In this document: positions 8,502-16,618 of the stretch, one piece after another | How positions within the stretch are numbered: position 1 is the first letter of the stretch | Layout: every line of letters begins with the position of its first letter | From: JANNPJ01 sp965200525 | Lineage (GTDB): Bacteria; Actinomycetota; Actinomycetes; Actinomycetales; Kineosporiaceae | DNA: 64,000 bases | Direction of reading: 5' to 3' | Assembly (NCBI GenBank): GCA_965200525.1 | Contig: OZ241368.1 | Coordinates: forward strand, 310,001 to 374,000 | Notes under the pieces: model-generated | The model's database searches: none | Seen by the model: only the letters and a program-made list of their open reading frames with translations | Told to the model about the DNA's origin: nothing | Translations under genes and position numbers: made by a program

Positions 8502-9427
8502 TCATCGACTACATCGACCAGCACAAAGACCAGTTCGGGGTCGAGCCGATCTGCACGGTACTCAGCCAGGCTGAGGTAAAGATCGCCCCGAGTACGTACT
8601 ACGCCCGCAAGAGCCGCCCGCCCTCAGCGCGAGCCCTGCGCGATGAGCGGATCACCACCCGGATCAAGGCAATCCATGCGGACAACTACGGCGTCTACGG
8701 GATCCGCAAGGTCCATGCCGCGCTAGGGCGCGAGGGCGGTGTCGATGGCCGGCGTGTCGCCCGCTGCACGACCCAGCGTCTCATGAAAGCTGCTGACCTG
8801 AAAGGTGTCTCACGATCCAAGAGTCCACGAACGACGGTCACAGGCAAGGCGCCTGACCACCGCCCTGACCTCGTCAAAAGAGCCTTCACCGCCGATGCCC
8901 CCGACCGGCTCTGGGTCGCCGACATCACCTATCTGCGGACCTTCTCCGGCTGGGTCTACGCCGCGTTCGTCCTGGATGTCTTCTCCCGCCGGATCGTCGG
9001 CTGGCAACTGTCAACATCCCTGCGCACAGACCTGGCGCTGGACGCCCTGGAGATGGGCCTGTGGACCCGCCACCACGCTGGAGTCGACGTGTCATCCCTG
9101 GTCCATCACTCGGATCGCGGCGTTCAATACGTGGCCGTGCGCTACACCGAGCGCCTGGCCGAGGCCGGCGCCGTCGCGTCCGTCGGCAGCAAAGGAGACT
9201 CCTACGACAACGCCATGGCTGAAGCCCTCAACAGCATCTACAAGGCCGAACTGATCCGGAACAGAGGCCCCTGGAAGGGCATCGACGACCTCGAGATCGC
9301 CACCGCCGAATACGTCGACTGGTACAACCACCGTCGCCTGCACGGCGAACTCGGCCTCATCCCACCCGTCGAGTACGAGACCAACTATCACGACACAACC
9401 ACCGCCGAGCACGCACTCAGCGTGTGA
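8498..9427 (+). CDS. IS3 family transposase OrfB (DDE integrase core)
   Basis: About 309 residues in the -1 frame relative to orfA, open from before the orfA stop; the conserved IS3 block begins DYIDQHKDQFGVEPICTVL. The rve integrase core carries the DDE triad: Asp in WVADITYLRTFSG, Asp in HHSDRGVQY, and Glu in YDNAMAEALNSIYKAE, ending with the WYNHRRLHGELG motif. Normally translated only as OrfAB. An internal ATG at 8783 gives a shorter frame that would lack the N-terminal block. I placed the left boundary where the two frames overlap. Confidence 0.9.
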   Translation: MIIDYIDQHKDQFGVEPICTVLSQAEVKIAPSTYYARKSRPPSARALRDERITTRIKAIHADNYGVYGIRKVHAALGREGGVDGRRVARCTTQRLMKAADLKGVSRSKSPRTTVTGKAPDHRPDLVKRAFTADAPDRLWVADITYLRTFSGWVYAAFVLDVFSRRIVGWQLSTSLRTDLALDALEMGLWTRHHAGVDVSSLVHHSDRGVQYVAVRYTERLAEAGAVASVGSKGDSYDNAMAEALNSIYKAELIRNRGPWKGIDDLEIATAEYVDWYNHRRLHGELGLIPPVEYETNYHDTTTAEHALSV

Positions 9428-9565
9428 TCAGAGCGTCCATCAAACCCGGTACTTGACAACGTCCGCCTCCCTGCCACCTTGGACACCGCCCAGTCCGCTG
9501 TTGGCCGACATGGCCCCTCTCTGCTCAACCTGAGCAAGGAGCAACGCCATGTCCACACGTGTCAT

Positions 9566-9632
9566 GTTGGCCAACTGGCGGCCAACTCGGAGGCCAACTG
9601 GCGGCCAACTGGCGGCCAACGCGTTGTCCAAC
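9566..9632. repeat. GGCCAAC array, left cluster
   Basis: Five closely spaced copies of GGCCAAC, most inside the longer unit GGCCAACTGGC, plus a variant TGTCCAACTG. GTTGGCCAAC is itself a palindrome, so the array reads on both strands. Confidence 0.7.
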
Positions 9633-9962
9633 TGACCGGTCAGAGCACAGCAGTGCGCCGCGGCGGCGAGCATGGCCGCTCGCCCGACTCCGTTGGACCC
9701 GAGGGTCGTTACGGCAACTGTTGGACGGTCCCGGCTGACAAGTCCCGCAGGGAATCTGATCGTCTGGTCCACCCGTCACCTGCCGGACGAGCTGCGCGCC
9801 GCCGGAATCCTCCTGACTCTGAATGCCGTCTGCCGGGCACGTCGACACGCACCAACCGGCCGGCCCAGCTCCCGGAACCAGAGCGTCCGAAGCCACTGCG
9901 CCGGACGCACCCAGTCTCGTGAGTCCGGCCCGTGGCGGCCCCCTTCTGCGCGGCACCGGACA

Positions 9963-10132
9963 ACCGCCGTCGGCCAACCGAGACGCGTGGTCGGCCAGTT
10001 GGCGGTTCCAGGTGGCCAGCCAGCTAGCGTCGCCGGCACTGGGGCTGGCGGCCAACGGTGGCCGCCGTTGGCCAACTCGAAGGCCAACCGTTGGCCAACT
10101 CCATGGGGCAGCCCACTGGCCAGACGCCGGCC
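9963..10132. repeat. GGCCAAC array, right cluster
   Basis: At least seven GGCCAAC or GTTGGCC copies in both orientations (for example CCGTTGGCCAACTCGAAGG), including two perfect GTTGGCCAAC-type palindromes near 10070 and 10090. Same core as the cluster at 9566-9632. Confidence 0.65.
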
Positions 10133-10265
10133 ACGCGGGGGTCCGCGACCGTGTCCGTGTCTGTGGTCGGTGTCCCCGTCCGTGTCCCGAGTCATGTCCC
10201 GAGTCATGTGCCGGGCCGTGTCCCGAGTCATGTCCCGACCCGTCTCCATCGCCGTGCCCGTCGCC

Positions 10266-10349
10266 GTGTCCATTGCGGTGTCCATCGCCGTGTCCATCGC
10301 CGTGTCCATCGCCGTGTCCATCGCCGTGTCCATCGCCGTGTCCATCGCC
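10266..10349. repeat. 12-bp tandem repeat, seven units
   Basis: Seven head-to-tail copies of GTGTCCATCGCC; the first has two mismatches (GTGTCCATTGCG) and the other six are exact. A looser 6-bp GTGTCC periodicity extends left to about 10150. Read on the reverse strand it would encode (Gly-Asp-Gly-His)n from an ATG at 10361 without a ribosome site; I do not call that a gene. Confidence 0.9.
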
Positions 10350-10992
10350 GTGAGCAACCATGCCGGGCGGGCCTACGGAGGCATTGGCCGGTCAGCGCGT
10401 GGCAGCGAGCCTGGCCGCGTGGACGAGGGCGTCGTTCCGAGCGGGGTCGGCCTCCTGGGCTGGGTGGCCGCGTCGGTCCTTCAGGCGCCGTGCTGAGCGT
10501 GACGCAGGACATCGTGGACCTGCGCGGCTCCGAGCAGTGGCGGTTCGTCGTGCCAAGGCCGCCGCCCAATCCTGCTCCACCAGGCACCCAAGCCATCGGC
10601 GAGATCACCGCCGCCTTCGACCTGTGGCCCGGTGAGGCCCAGCTGCACTCCAGCGCAGGCGCGGTCAGTCGCTCCGCCTGCTGACGGCCCTGGGTGGCCT
10701 TCCACAGCGTCGTAGGGGCCCGGACGGATCCGGACCGCAGCCCCGGTGACGGTCAAGACACGCAGGCGCCCTGAGGGCGACGTGAACCACGGCCTGCGTG
10801 ATCGCCGCCACGCGCATTCTCCTGATGTCGGCCGGTGGGCGGTCGATCTTCAGCCGGGTGCCAGCGCTGATGAAAGGCCGCAGTGATCTGGGCGAGCAGC
10901 TTGCTAGCTCATCGAGCCCACGCGCCAGGACCTGATCACTGTCACGTCGACAATCACGCCGCAGCATCCGGCTGACGACGGTGAGAGGATCC

Positions 10993-11217
10993 ACGATGCG
11001 TGACCCGCACCGGTCCGTGCTCCCGGCCCCGTGATATGTCACGTTGGGTACCCTGACAACAAAGGACGCACACGCGACCCTAAAGAGTTTCCTGGGAAGA
11101 AAAGTGTCCCCCCATGGGGGAAGTCGGGGTTCGCTCGGTGCCGGTGCCCCAGTCATGGGCATCCCTTCGACCTGCGTGGTTGAGCTGCGGTTGGGATCGG
11201 TTGGGTCAGGCCGAGAC
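10993..11217 (+). repeat. ~225-bp direct repeat, copy 1
   Basis: Aligns almost without gaps to 11927-12150. Shared blocks include acgatgcgtga, tgtcacgttgggt, cctgac, ggaagaaaag, a CCCCC/GGGGG hairpin followed by aagtcggggt, agtcatgggca, cttcgacctgcg and ggttgggt. The hairpin CCCCCATGGGGG lies near 11107-11118. Reading frames through it differ between copies, so it looks like a non-coding repeat. Confidence 0.85.
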
Positions 11218-11240
11218 ACTGCGAGCCAGCAGGGGTCCTG

Positions 11241-11635
11241 TTGGGGGCCTCGAGGGGCCCCGTCCTGGTCCCGAAGGCCCTCTGCGGGACGACCGGGGCC
11301 GTCCTACGCCAGAGGCGCCCGACGATTCCCGTTGGGCAAGACGGTGACGCTTCGTATTCAGGCGAAGGGCGGTTCGACGAACTGCAGCGCGATGGCCGGC
11401 TGGCCCTGTTCCTTGAGAGCTTCAACGAGGTGCCACCCGCGTTGCGCGATCCGGTTCTGCAGGCCGTTCAAGCTGTCGAGCCGTTCTAGCCGGTCTGACC
11501 GTTCGCAGCCAAGCCGTCGGAGTGCGCGCGCACTTGTTCAGCCGGCAGGACGAAGACAAGACCGCAATTACCGACGGGCACTTGGAGGCCCCCGTCGTCC
11601 TCGAACTGCGAGCGTGGACGCCGTCGACCCGGTGA
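11241..11635 (+). pseudogene. Decayed coding fragments of unknown family
   Basis: Two consecutive frames have normal amino-acid composition. The first ends at 11489 (GRFDELQRDGRLALFLESFN, then EVPPALRDPVLQAVQAVEPF). The second, one frame over and overlapping it, ends at 11635 (GLTVRSQAVGVRAHLFSRQD, then ITDGHLEAPVVLELRAW). Neither has a start with a ribosome site. I read them as one former gene broken by a frameshift; no family was recognised. Confidence 0.4.
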
Positions 11636-11926
11636 GGCTCTGTTTAGGGCCATCCTCAGGTCGACCGTCCCGCCTGAAATCGGCTCAGCGAGCGCCTGGG
11701 GGCCGCTCCCGCAGCCATGGCGGCCAGGGGTGAAGAGTCCTGGCCTTCGTCGAGCGCGGGCTGGCAGTGGCCGGGAACGAGCGCCCCGCGCCGGTCCTCT
11801 CACCCGAGCACCATGAGCTCTCCCTGCGAAGGCGGTCGTGATCCGGGCGGTAGCCGTCGCGTGCTCATCGAACGGGCGCGCTGGTCTGGTCGCACCGCCG
11901 CGCCGACTGATGATGCACGGGTATTA

Positions 11927-12150
11927 ACGATGCGTGAGCGCGGCCTGTCCGTGGCCCCGGCGCCAGGCTGTGTCACGTTGGGTGTCCTGACGATTGAGGA
12001 CGCGCGCACAGCTATGAGAATTCTCTAGGAAGAAAAGGGTCCCCCAGTGGGGGAAGTCGGGGTCCGGGCAGTGGAACTGCTCGAGTCATGGGCAGCGCTT
12101 CGACCTGCGCGGTTGAGCTCCAGTTGGGTTCGGTTGGGTTAGGTCGGGAC
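11927..12150 (+). repeat. ~225-bp direct repeat, copy 2
   Basis: Second copy, roughly 75 percent identical by eye to 10993-11217 and in the same orientation, 934 bases downstream. The hairpin is kept with a changed loop (CCCCCAGTGGGGG), which is a compensated change pointing to selection on structure rather than on protein. Confidence 0.85.
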
Positions 12151-12475
12151 GTTTGGAAATGGTCCGACCTCTGTCCGGGGTCCGCACGGGAGGCCGTCCG
12201 GGCCCATCCCCCGTCACGAGCAAGCGATACGCCGAGACCGGCGCCGATTCCGACTGGGCACCGTGGCTACTCTGTGTACTCAGTCGCAGGTCGTGAGGCC
12301 GCCTCGCCCGGATCACAGGGCCGGTCCCAGCGTTCATCCGGCGTCATCGCCCGCACGCCCGCCACGGTGGCGGCGCCCACCACGAACACCCCGGCCCAGG
12401 CCGGTCCACCGAGGACGAGCTGCCCGTGCCAGCGGCTCAAGTCTTCGGCAAACCGACGATCGCACCCATCCCTGA

Positions 12476-12655
12476 GGTAGGGCCGTCGAAGCTGCGTTCG
12501 TTCTGATCAAGCTGACGGACGGCGACTGGTGTGCTCGCAGCGTCGGCGACGCCTACAACCGCGTCGAGATGCTGGGCCAGCTGACCGCCTATGCCCAATC
12601 ACTTACTCAGGTCGAAGCGCGAGGTTGGTTCGAGGACGACGATCCTCAGACCTGA
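12476..12655 (+). pseudogene. Coding fragment without start, unknown family
   Basis: Open from an in-frame TGA at 12473-12475 to TGA 12653-12655 and lacking ATG/GTG/TTG until an internal ATG. The translation is protein-like (VEAAFVLIKLTDGDWCARSV, then GDAYNRVEMLGQLTAYAQSL, ending EARGWFEDDDPQT) with high third-position GC, unlike the surrounding low-complexity frames. It is probably the 3' remnant of a deleted gene. Confidence 0.45.
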
Positions 12656-13085
12656 CCTGATCGGCCCTGCTGGGAAAACGGCGACCACGGCCCCGCAGTG
12701 ATCGATTGATTCTCACCACCGTGACCTTGAGTGGCCTGACGCGGCCTACCTCGGCCCGCGCTTATGGCCCACCAATGGCCTGCATCGGTCGCCGCTTCAC
12801 CCAGGCCTGGTTCAGATCCGACTGCCGCGCCAGCTGCGTCCTGGAGTTCGTGATCCGAGCCGGGAGAGACGACGTGCGGCTACCGGACTCGAACCGGCTC
12901 GGCCCTCTCGGACGCTGACACCCGGAGGTGCTAGTTGCGTTCCCATGCGTCTTTGCCGCACGCCGCTAACGGCAGTGTGTCACGAGCGGGACTGCTGATT
13001 TCTTGATCGGACCGGCCTCGGCAGCACACGTCCTTGGGAGACGAGACCTTGACAAAGATCAGTGCAACCCACGAATCTGCGCATC

Positions 13086-14288
13086 ATGAAACACCCAAAA
13101 ATCCGACATTTGCCCAGTGGCGCCCTCGTGGTCGCCGTGTGCGCGGGCCTGGCGCTGAGCTTGCAGGGCGCGACGTCGGCCGGCGCCTCGCCCGCGGCGA
13201 GCCCGAACTTCGCCACGGACGTGAGCGCCAACCGCACTGCCGATCAGGCCGCCGAGCTGTATGAGCCGGCCATCGATCAGGACCAGATGTTCGGCGGCCT
13301 GGTGATCACGGATGCCGGCCTGCGGATGGACGTCGTCAAGGCCGGCACCAGCTCGCCGGCCGCGGCCCTGGCCAAGTCCAGCGCGCTGACCTCCGCCCGC
13401 AACAACCTGGCCGCGATGGTCCCGGTGACCACCCGGATGGTGAACAACAGCCTGGCCGATCTGCAGGCCCTGACCGCGACTTTGGACAAGGCCGCCCCGA
13501 CCTGGACGGCTCGCGGCGTCGTGATGTCGATGTGGGGGCCCGACCTGGATCGCAACAAGGTCGTCGTCACCCTGGAGACCTATTCGGCCGACGCGGCCGC
13601 GCAGCTGGTCGCCGCCTATGGCAGTGGTGTGCTGGCGGTCGACCCGGGCTCGCAGGCCAACACCGCCTCGGGCCGGACGAACGACACGTCACCGTTCTTC
13701 GGGGCCAACGAGATCACCGACAACTCCGAGAACTGCACCAGCTGGTTCTCGACCAAGTCGAACTCGTCGTCCACGCAGTACCAGTTCACCGCCCTGCACT
13801 GCGGGGGCGGCCAGACCTGGAAGGTCATCAGCGGCGGGTCGTTCGGAAGCACCTCGAGCAGCAAGTGGTCCGGCAGCGTGGACGCGCAGTCGTTCAAGAA
13901 GACCGGCATCGCCAGCGTCTGGGCCGACCCGACGCAGAGCAGCCGGCCGGTCCACGGCATCTCCACCACCAACACCGTCGGGGGCCTGGTCTGCACCGAC
14001 GGATACGTCGACAAGGAGGTGTGCTCGGTGAAGATCACGGGCAGCGGCGTCTCGGTGAGCTACGACGGCCACACCGTCACCGACACCGTCCGGGCCCACC
14101 AGACCGCCGGGCACAACGCCTTCAGTGCCGGTGACAGCGGCGGCCCGGTCTACACCACCCTGTCCGGCGGCGCCGTCAACGCCCGCGGCATGATCCTCTC
14201 CCGCTCGACCAGCGATGCCTCCACGGGCAACTACGGCAAGGTGGCCAACATCCAGTCCGCCTTCGGCGTCACGGTCATGACCCAGTAG
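13086..14288 (+). CDS. Secreted chymotrypsin-like (S1 family) serine protease with propeptide
   Basis: About 400 residues. Signal peptide (SGALVVAVCAGLALSLQGA, cleavage near AGAS), a long N-terminal propeptide to about residue 190 resembling alpha-lytic/streptogrisin proregions (AALAKSSALTSARNNLAAMV), then the protease domain with His in FTALHCGGG, a Cys pair around it, and the Ser motif SAGDSGGPVYT. The catalytic Asp is probably in GSVDAQSF. Ends soon after the last strand, so no extra binding module. ATG 13086 and GTG 13062 are both possible starts; neither has a clear ribosome site. Confidence 0.92.
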   Translation: MKHPKIRHLPSGALVVAVCAGLALSLQGATSAGASPAASPNFATDVSANRTADQAAELYEPAIDQDQMFGGLVITDAGLRMDVVKAGTSSPAAALAKSSALTSARNNLAAMVPVTTRMVNNSLADLQALTATLDKAAPTWTARGVVMSMWGPDLDRNKVVVTLETYSADAAAQLVAAYGSGVLAVDPGSQANTASGRTNDTSPFFGANEITDNSENCTSWFSTKSNSSSTQYQFTALHCGGGQTWKVISGGSFGSTSSSKWSGSVDAQSFKKTGIASVWADPTQSSRPVHGISTTNTVGGLVCTDGYVDKEVCSVKITGSGVSVSYDGHTVTDTVRAHQTAGHNAFSAGDSGGPVYTTLSGGAVNARGMILSRSTSDASTGNYGKVANIQSAFGVTVMTQ

Positions 14289-14296
14289 ATCCGATC

Positions 14297-14324
14297 GACC
14301 CAGCCTGGGCCGATCGCCTGGGTC
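14297..14324. terminator. Short hairpin between convergent genes
   Basis: Seven-base arms gacccag and ctgggtc enclose a 14-base loop between the protease stop and the stop of the opposite-strand lipoprotein gene. Could serve both directions. Confidence 0.5.
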
Positions 14325-14823
14325 AGTTGACGGTGCTCCACTCCGCCGCCACCGGCGGGTGCACCAGTTTTCTGTCACCCAGGCGATCGGCCAGCTCGAC
14401 GTAGCCCTGGCCGATGCGCAGCACGCTCGCGCAGTCCTGCTTGCTCGGGTCCGAGCTGGCGGTGGCGGTCAACGACACGCTCTGGTCGGTCTCGACCACC
14501 GCGAAGCCGGAGAATTTCACGCAGTCACCGTCCCCGGCCACGTACTTCAGGTACAGCCGGCGATTGTCGCCGGAGATGCCCTCCAGCTGCCAGGCCAGGC
14601 TCAGGTCGTCGGCCGCGGCCGACGTCACGGTCGGGGCCGGCGTCATCGTGGCCTGGGGAGCAGCCGTCGCTGTCACCGGGTCGTCGAAGGAGGGCACCTG
14701 CTTCGACGCCCCGCCGCTCGCACCCGAGCCCGACACGCCTGCCGACTGCGATCCACAGGCGGCCAGCAGGCCGCTGAGGGCCAGAACACTCGCCGCGACC
14801 GTCGCGGTAGATCGTCGTGTCAC
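14323..14823 (-). CDS. Putative lipoprotein of unknown function
   Basis: 166 residues. Signal peptide with lipobox LLAAC (Cys ~23), a Gly/Ser and Ala/Pro/Thr-rich tether to residue ~70, then a small domain with two cysteines (GDGDCVKFSGFAVVET, then SKQDCASVLRIGQGYVELAD) that may form a disulphide. Probably anchored to the outer face of the membrane. No family recognised. It converges on the S1 protease gene. Confidence 0.8.
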   Translation of the reverse strand: MTRRSTATVAASVLALSGLLAACGSQSAGVSGSGASGGASKQVPSFDDPVTATAAPQATMTPAPTVTSAAADDLSLAWQLEGISGDNRRLYLKYVAGDGDCVKFSGFAVVETDQSVSLTATASSDPSKQDCASVLRIGQGYVELADRLGDRKLVHPPVAAEWSTVN

Positions 14824-14934
14824 GGGGGCATCCTCAGGTCAATGGACAAAGCGGGCACTGATGGGACGCAGCAGCGGCCGCGGCGGTTCCATCCTCTTCG
14901 ATCATCTGGGTCTGGCGGGCACCCGCAAGCACCA

Positions 14935-15138
14935 CTACGACTTGCTGCGCACCACTGGAAGGCAGCCGGACAGCATCGGAACCAGGGTTGACACCAGCGG
15001 CTCGCCGTCCTGCATCAGGGTGAAGTCGAGGTCAGCGCTGAGGGTGCCATCGGCATCGAAGGCAGCCACGGCGCAGTGTCGTACACCTCCGATCCATCCG
15101 AAGACGCCGAGCGGAGCCGAGTCCAGTCGGCCCTGCAC
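14935..15138 (-). CDS. Small hypothetical protein, possibly a gene fragment
   Basis: 67 codons from GTG 15138. Third positions are G/C rich and the sequence is protein-like (GVFGWIGGVRHCAVAAFDAD, then LSADLDFTLMQDGEPLVSTL). No good ribosome site and no family recognised. The rest of the 14824-15314 interval shows nothing else. Confidence 0.35.
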   Translation of the reverse strand: MQGRLDSAPLGVFGWIGGVRHCAVAAFDADGTLSADLDFTLMQDGEPLVSTLVPMLSGCLPVVRSKS

Positions 15139-15314
15139 TCATCGTTCGGGAGGCGGTAGCGCTTTCACGACTTTGGGGTGAACGGACGAGCGCCACCCCG
15201 GCAGAAGGACGCCACTTCAGGTAACTGCAGCCCCGCCAGGGACGTGCACCCCCAGGATGGTCGACGCAGGAGTTTTACACCATTCATACGAGATGTATCT
15301 CCTTAGGAGCGGAC

Positions 15315-16085
15315 ATGGCCGCCAATCCGACCACGCCCACGGCGACGCTAAGGGAGGCGTTCACCGGAGCCGCCGCCGTCATCGCCGTGATCACCGGGAT
15401 CCTGGTGATCAATGATCCCAACAAGGGGGTCGGGCTGCCGATTACCGTGGTCGTCATCGGACTCGTGGTGACTGGCATGGGGATCTATCTGCTCTTCGTG
15501 CGAGACCCGGCTCAGCGCTGGCACCTGCCCTTCGCCGTTGTCGCGGTAGTACTCGGCATGCTCGTGGTCATCTTCGGAGCGGCCTACTGGACGATCAACA
15601 ACTCGAAGAAGGACGACCCCGACACCAATGGCGCAGGGTCGGGGACCACCACATCGCAGGGCGGCCCGACGACGACCGGCCCGAGCCCCTCGGCAGACAC
15701 AGCAGCCGTGGCTTTGCACGTGGTGGGCCCGGACGACAATCTCAGCGTCACGAGCGACTGGACCGTGAAGAAGAATCCGCCGGCCGGTCAGGTCCGATTC
15801 CTGGTAGCCGTCGTGCAACAGGACCCCCCAACCGGCGCTGCCTACATCGACTACTTTCCCAAGGCCCAGCTGGGACGAAAGGGAACGTCGCCGACGACCA
15901 ACACGTTCAGCCTCAAGGACGCCGACCCGCACTCCAGCCGCAAGGTGGTGGTCATCTCGGTTCCGGACAGCTGTTCCGACGAGATGTCGCTGGCGATCCC
16001 CAGGGATGCGGCGCGCACGGGATCGCCCTGCCCGGGTCAGAAGTGGGCCTACGCCTCGAAGGCCTTCGACATCGTCAAGCCGTGA
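15315..16085 (+). CDS. Membrane protein with C-terminal extracytoplasmic domain
   Basis: 256 residues; AGGAG stands six bases before the ATG. Three transmembrane helices (about residues 16-34, 43-62, 74-96), a Gly/Thr/Ser/Pro-rich linker (100-133), then a ~120-residue domain presumably outside the cell (LHVVGPDDNLSVTSDW, then VRFLVAVVQQDPPTG, VVVISVPDSCSDEMSLAI, with two cysteines). It lies directly upstream of and in the same orientation as the EACC1/caspase genes. A similar TM-plus-beta-rich layout is seen in the protein at 41620-42258 near the STAND gene, so it may be the membrane partner of this module. Confidence 0.8.
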   Translation: MAANPTTPTATLREAFTGAAAVIAVITGILVINDPNKGVGLPITVVVIGLVVTGMGIYLLFVRDPAQRWHLPFAVVAVVLGMLVVIFGAAYWTINNSKKDDPDTNGAGSGTTTSQGGPTTTGPSPSADTAAVALHVVGPDDNLSVTSDWTVKKNPPAGQVRFLVAVVQQDPPTGAAYIDYFPKAQLGRKGTSPTTNTFSLKDADPHSSRKVVVISVPDSCSDEMSLAIPRDAARTGSPCPGQKWAYASKAFDIVKP

Positions 16086-16208
16086 TGGTGCCCCTGCTCA
16101 CCGCACCGTGAACGCCAGCTACGACGAGCCTTGTGCCCGATTCTCGGTGTGGCCGCTGCGACCATCTGTCACGATTGCCCCGCCAGCACCTACACGGAAT
16201 GGACGAAC

Positions 16209-16604
16209 GTGACCACGGAACCGGGCCTCATCGAACTGGACCTTGTCGTATCCGTCGACCAGGAATGGGGCGAGGGCGAAGCCGATCGCTTGATGAGCAA
16301 CCTGCGGGCCGAAATCATCGGGTTGGACGTGGTCCTCAGCCGCCGGGCCGCCGGCGAGGACGTTCCCGACGGCGCCAAGGTCGGCGATCCGGTGTCGCTC
16401 AGCGCACTGATCGTGGCGTTGAGCGCATCGGGGAGTGTGTTCCCCACGTTGATCGCCCTGGTGCGGCACTGGCTCGACCGTCAGACGACGAACCCGAAGG
16501 TCACCGTGATCAAGGGTAAGAACAAGATCGTCCTTGAGAAGGCCACGGCCGAGCAGCAGCAGGCGCTGGTCGACGACTTCATCCGCGACAGCTCGACAGA
16601 CTAG
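16209..16604 (+). CDS. Effector-associated constant component EACC1-like protein
   Basis: 131 residues from GTG 16209. The order of features matches the EACC1 family: an N-terminal strand (LIELDLVVSVDQEWGEGEAD), a helix, a hydrophobic helix (SLSALIVALSASGSVFPTLI ALVRHWL region) and a C-terminal strand pair (KVTVIKGKNKIVLEKATAEQ) ending in an Asp-rich tail. EACC1 proteins are coupled to variable effectors such as caspase-like proteases in actinobacterial conflict systems, probably as adaptor or inhibitor. The caspase-like gene starts 14 bases downstream, which supports the call. Family assignment is by motif memory. Confidence 0.75.
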   Translation: MTTEPGLIELDLVVSVDQEWGEGEADRLMSNLRAEIIGLDVVLSRRAAGEDVPDGAKVGDPVSLSALIVALSASGSVFPTLIALVRHWLDRQTTNPKVTVIKGKNKIVLEKATAEQQQALVDDFIRDSSTD

Positions 16605-16618
16605 GCGCCTACCTGCCC

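Larger units (their letters stand above)
8132..9458 (+). mobile_element. Complete IS3-family insertion sequence (1,327 bp)
   Basis: Both ends are readable: left end TGTCTCGTG followed by ccgggtttgatggac (8141-8155), right end the inverse gtccatcaaacccgg (9435-9449) followed by TACTTGACA. The element begins TG and ends CA as IS3 members do. The trinucleotide ACG lies directly outside both ends (8129-8131 and 9459-9461), a 3-bp target duplication typical of the family. Inside are orfA and orfB in the usual -1 arrangement with no disabling mutation seen, so the copy looks recent and potentially active. Confidence 0.93.
9462..13061. other. 3.6-kb gene-poor, repeat-rich region
   Basis: No complete gene is convincing between the IS3 element and the S1 protease. 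The frames here are short, overlap in all six frames and translate to Arg/Pro/Gly-rich low-complexity sequence. What can be seen is two GGCCAAC arrays, a 12-bp microsatellite, two ~225-bp direct repeats and short stretches of normal-looking coding sequence with broken frames (listed separately). A frame ending at 10684 (GSEQWRFVVPRPPP, then AIGEITAAFDLWPGEAQ) and a reverse frame ending near 12297 (RWHGQLVLGGPAWAGVFVVG, one hydrophobic helix) also look like debris of former genes. Confidence 0.6.

Noticed and set aside
10150..10352. Possible CRISPR-like repeats.
   Set aside because: The 12-bp units are head-to-tail without spacers and no cas genes are near; it is a microsatellite.
9525..10361. 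278-codon reverse frame beginning with Gly-Asp-Gly-His repeats.
   Set aside because: It follows directly from the 12-bp microsatellite, has no ribosome site, and the remainder is Arg/Pro/Trp-rich noise over the GGCCAAC arrays.
12874..12961. tRNA-like sequence on the reverse strand: gtgcggc pairs with gccgcac at the two ends (88 nt), and ggttcgagtccgg looks like a T-arm.
   Set aside because: No acceptable D-arm and no 7-nt anticodon loop can be drawn, and the T-arm is out of register with the acceptor stem by one base. At best a decayed tRNA or a chance match.
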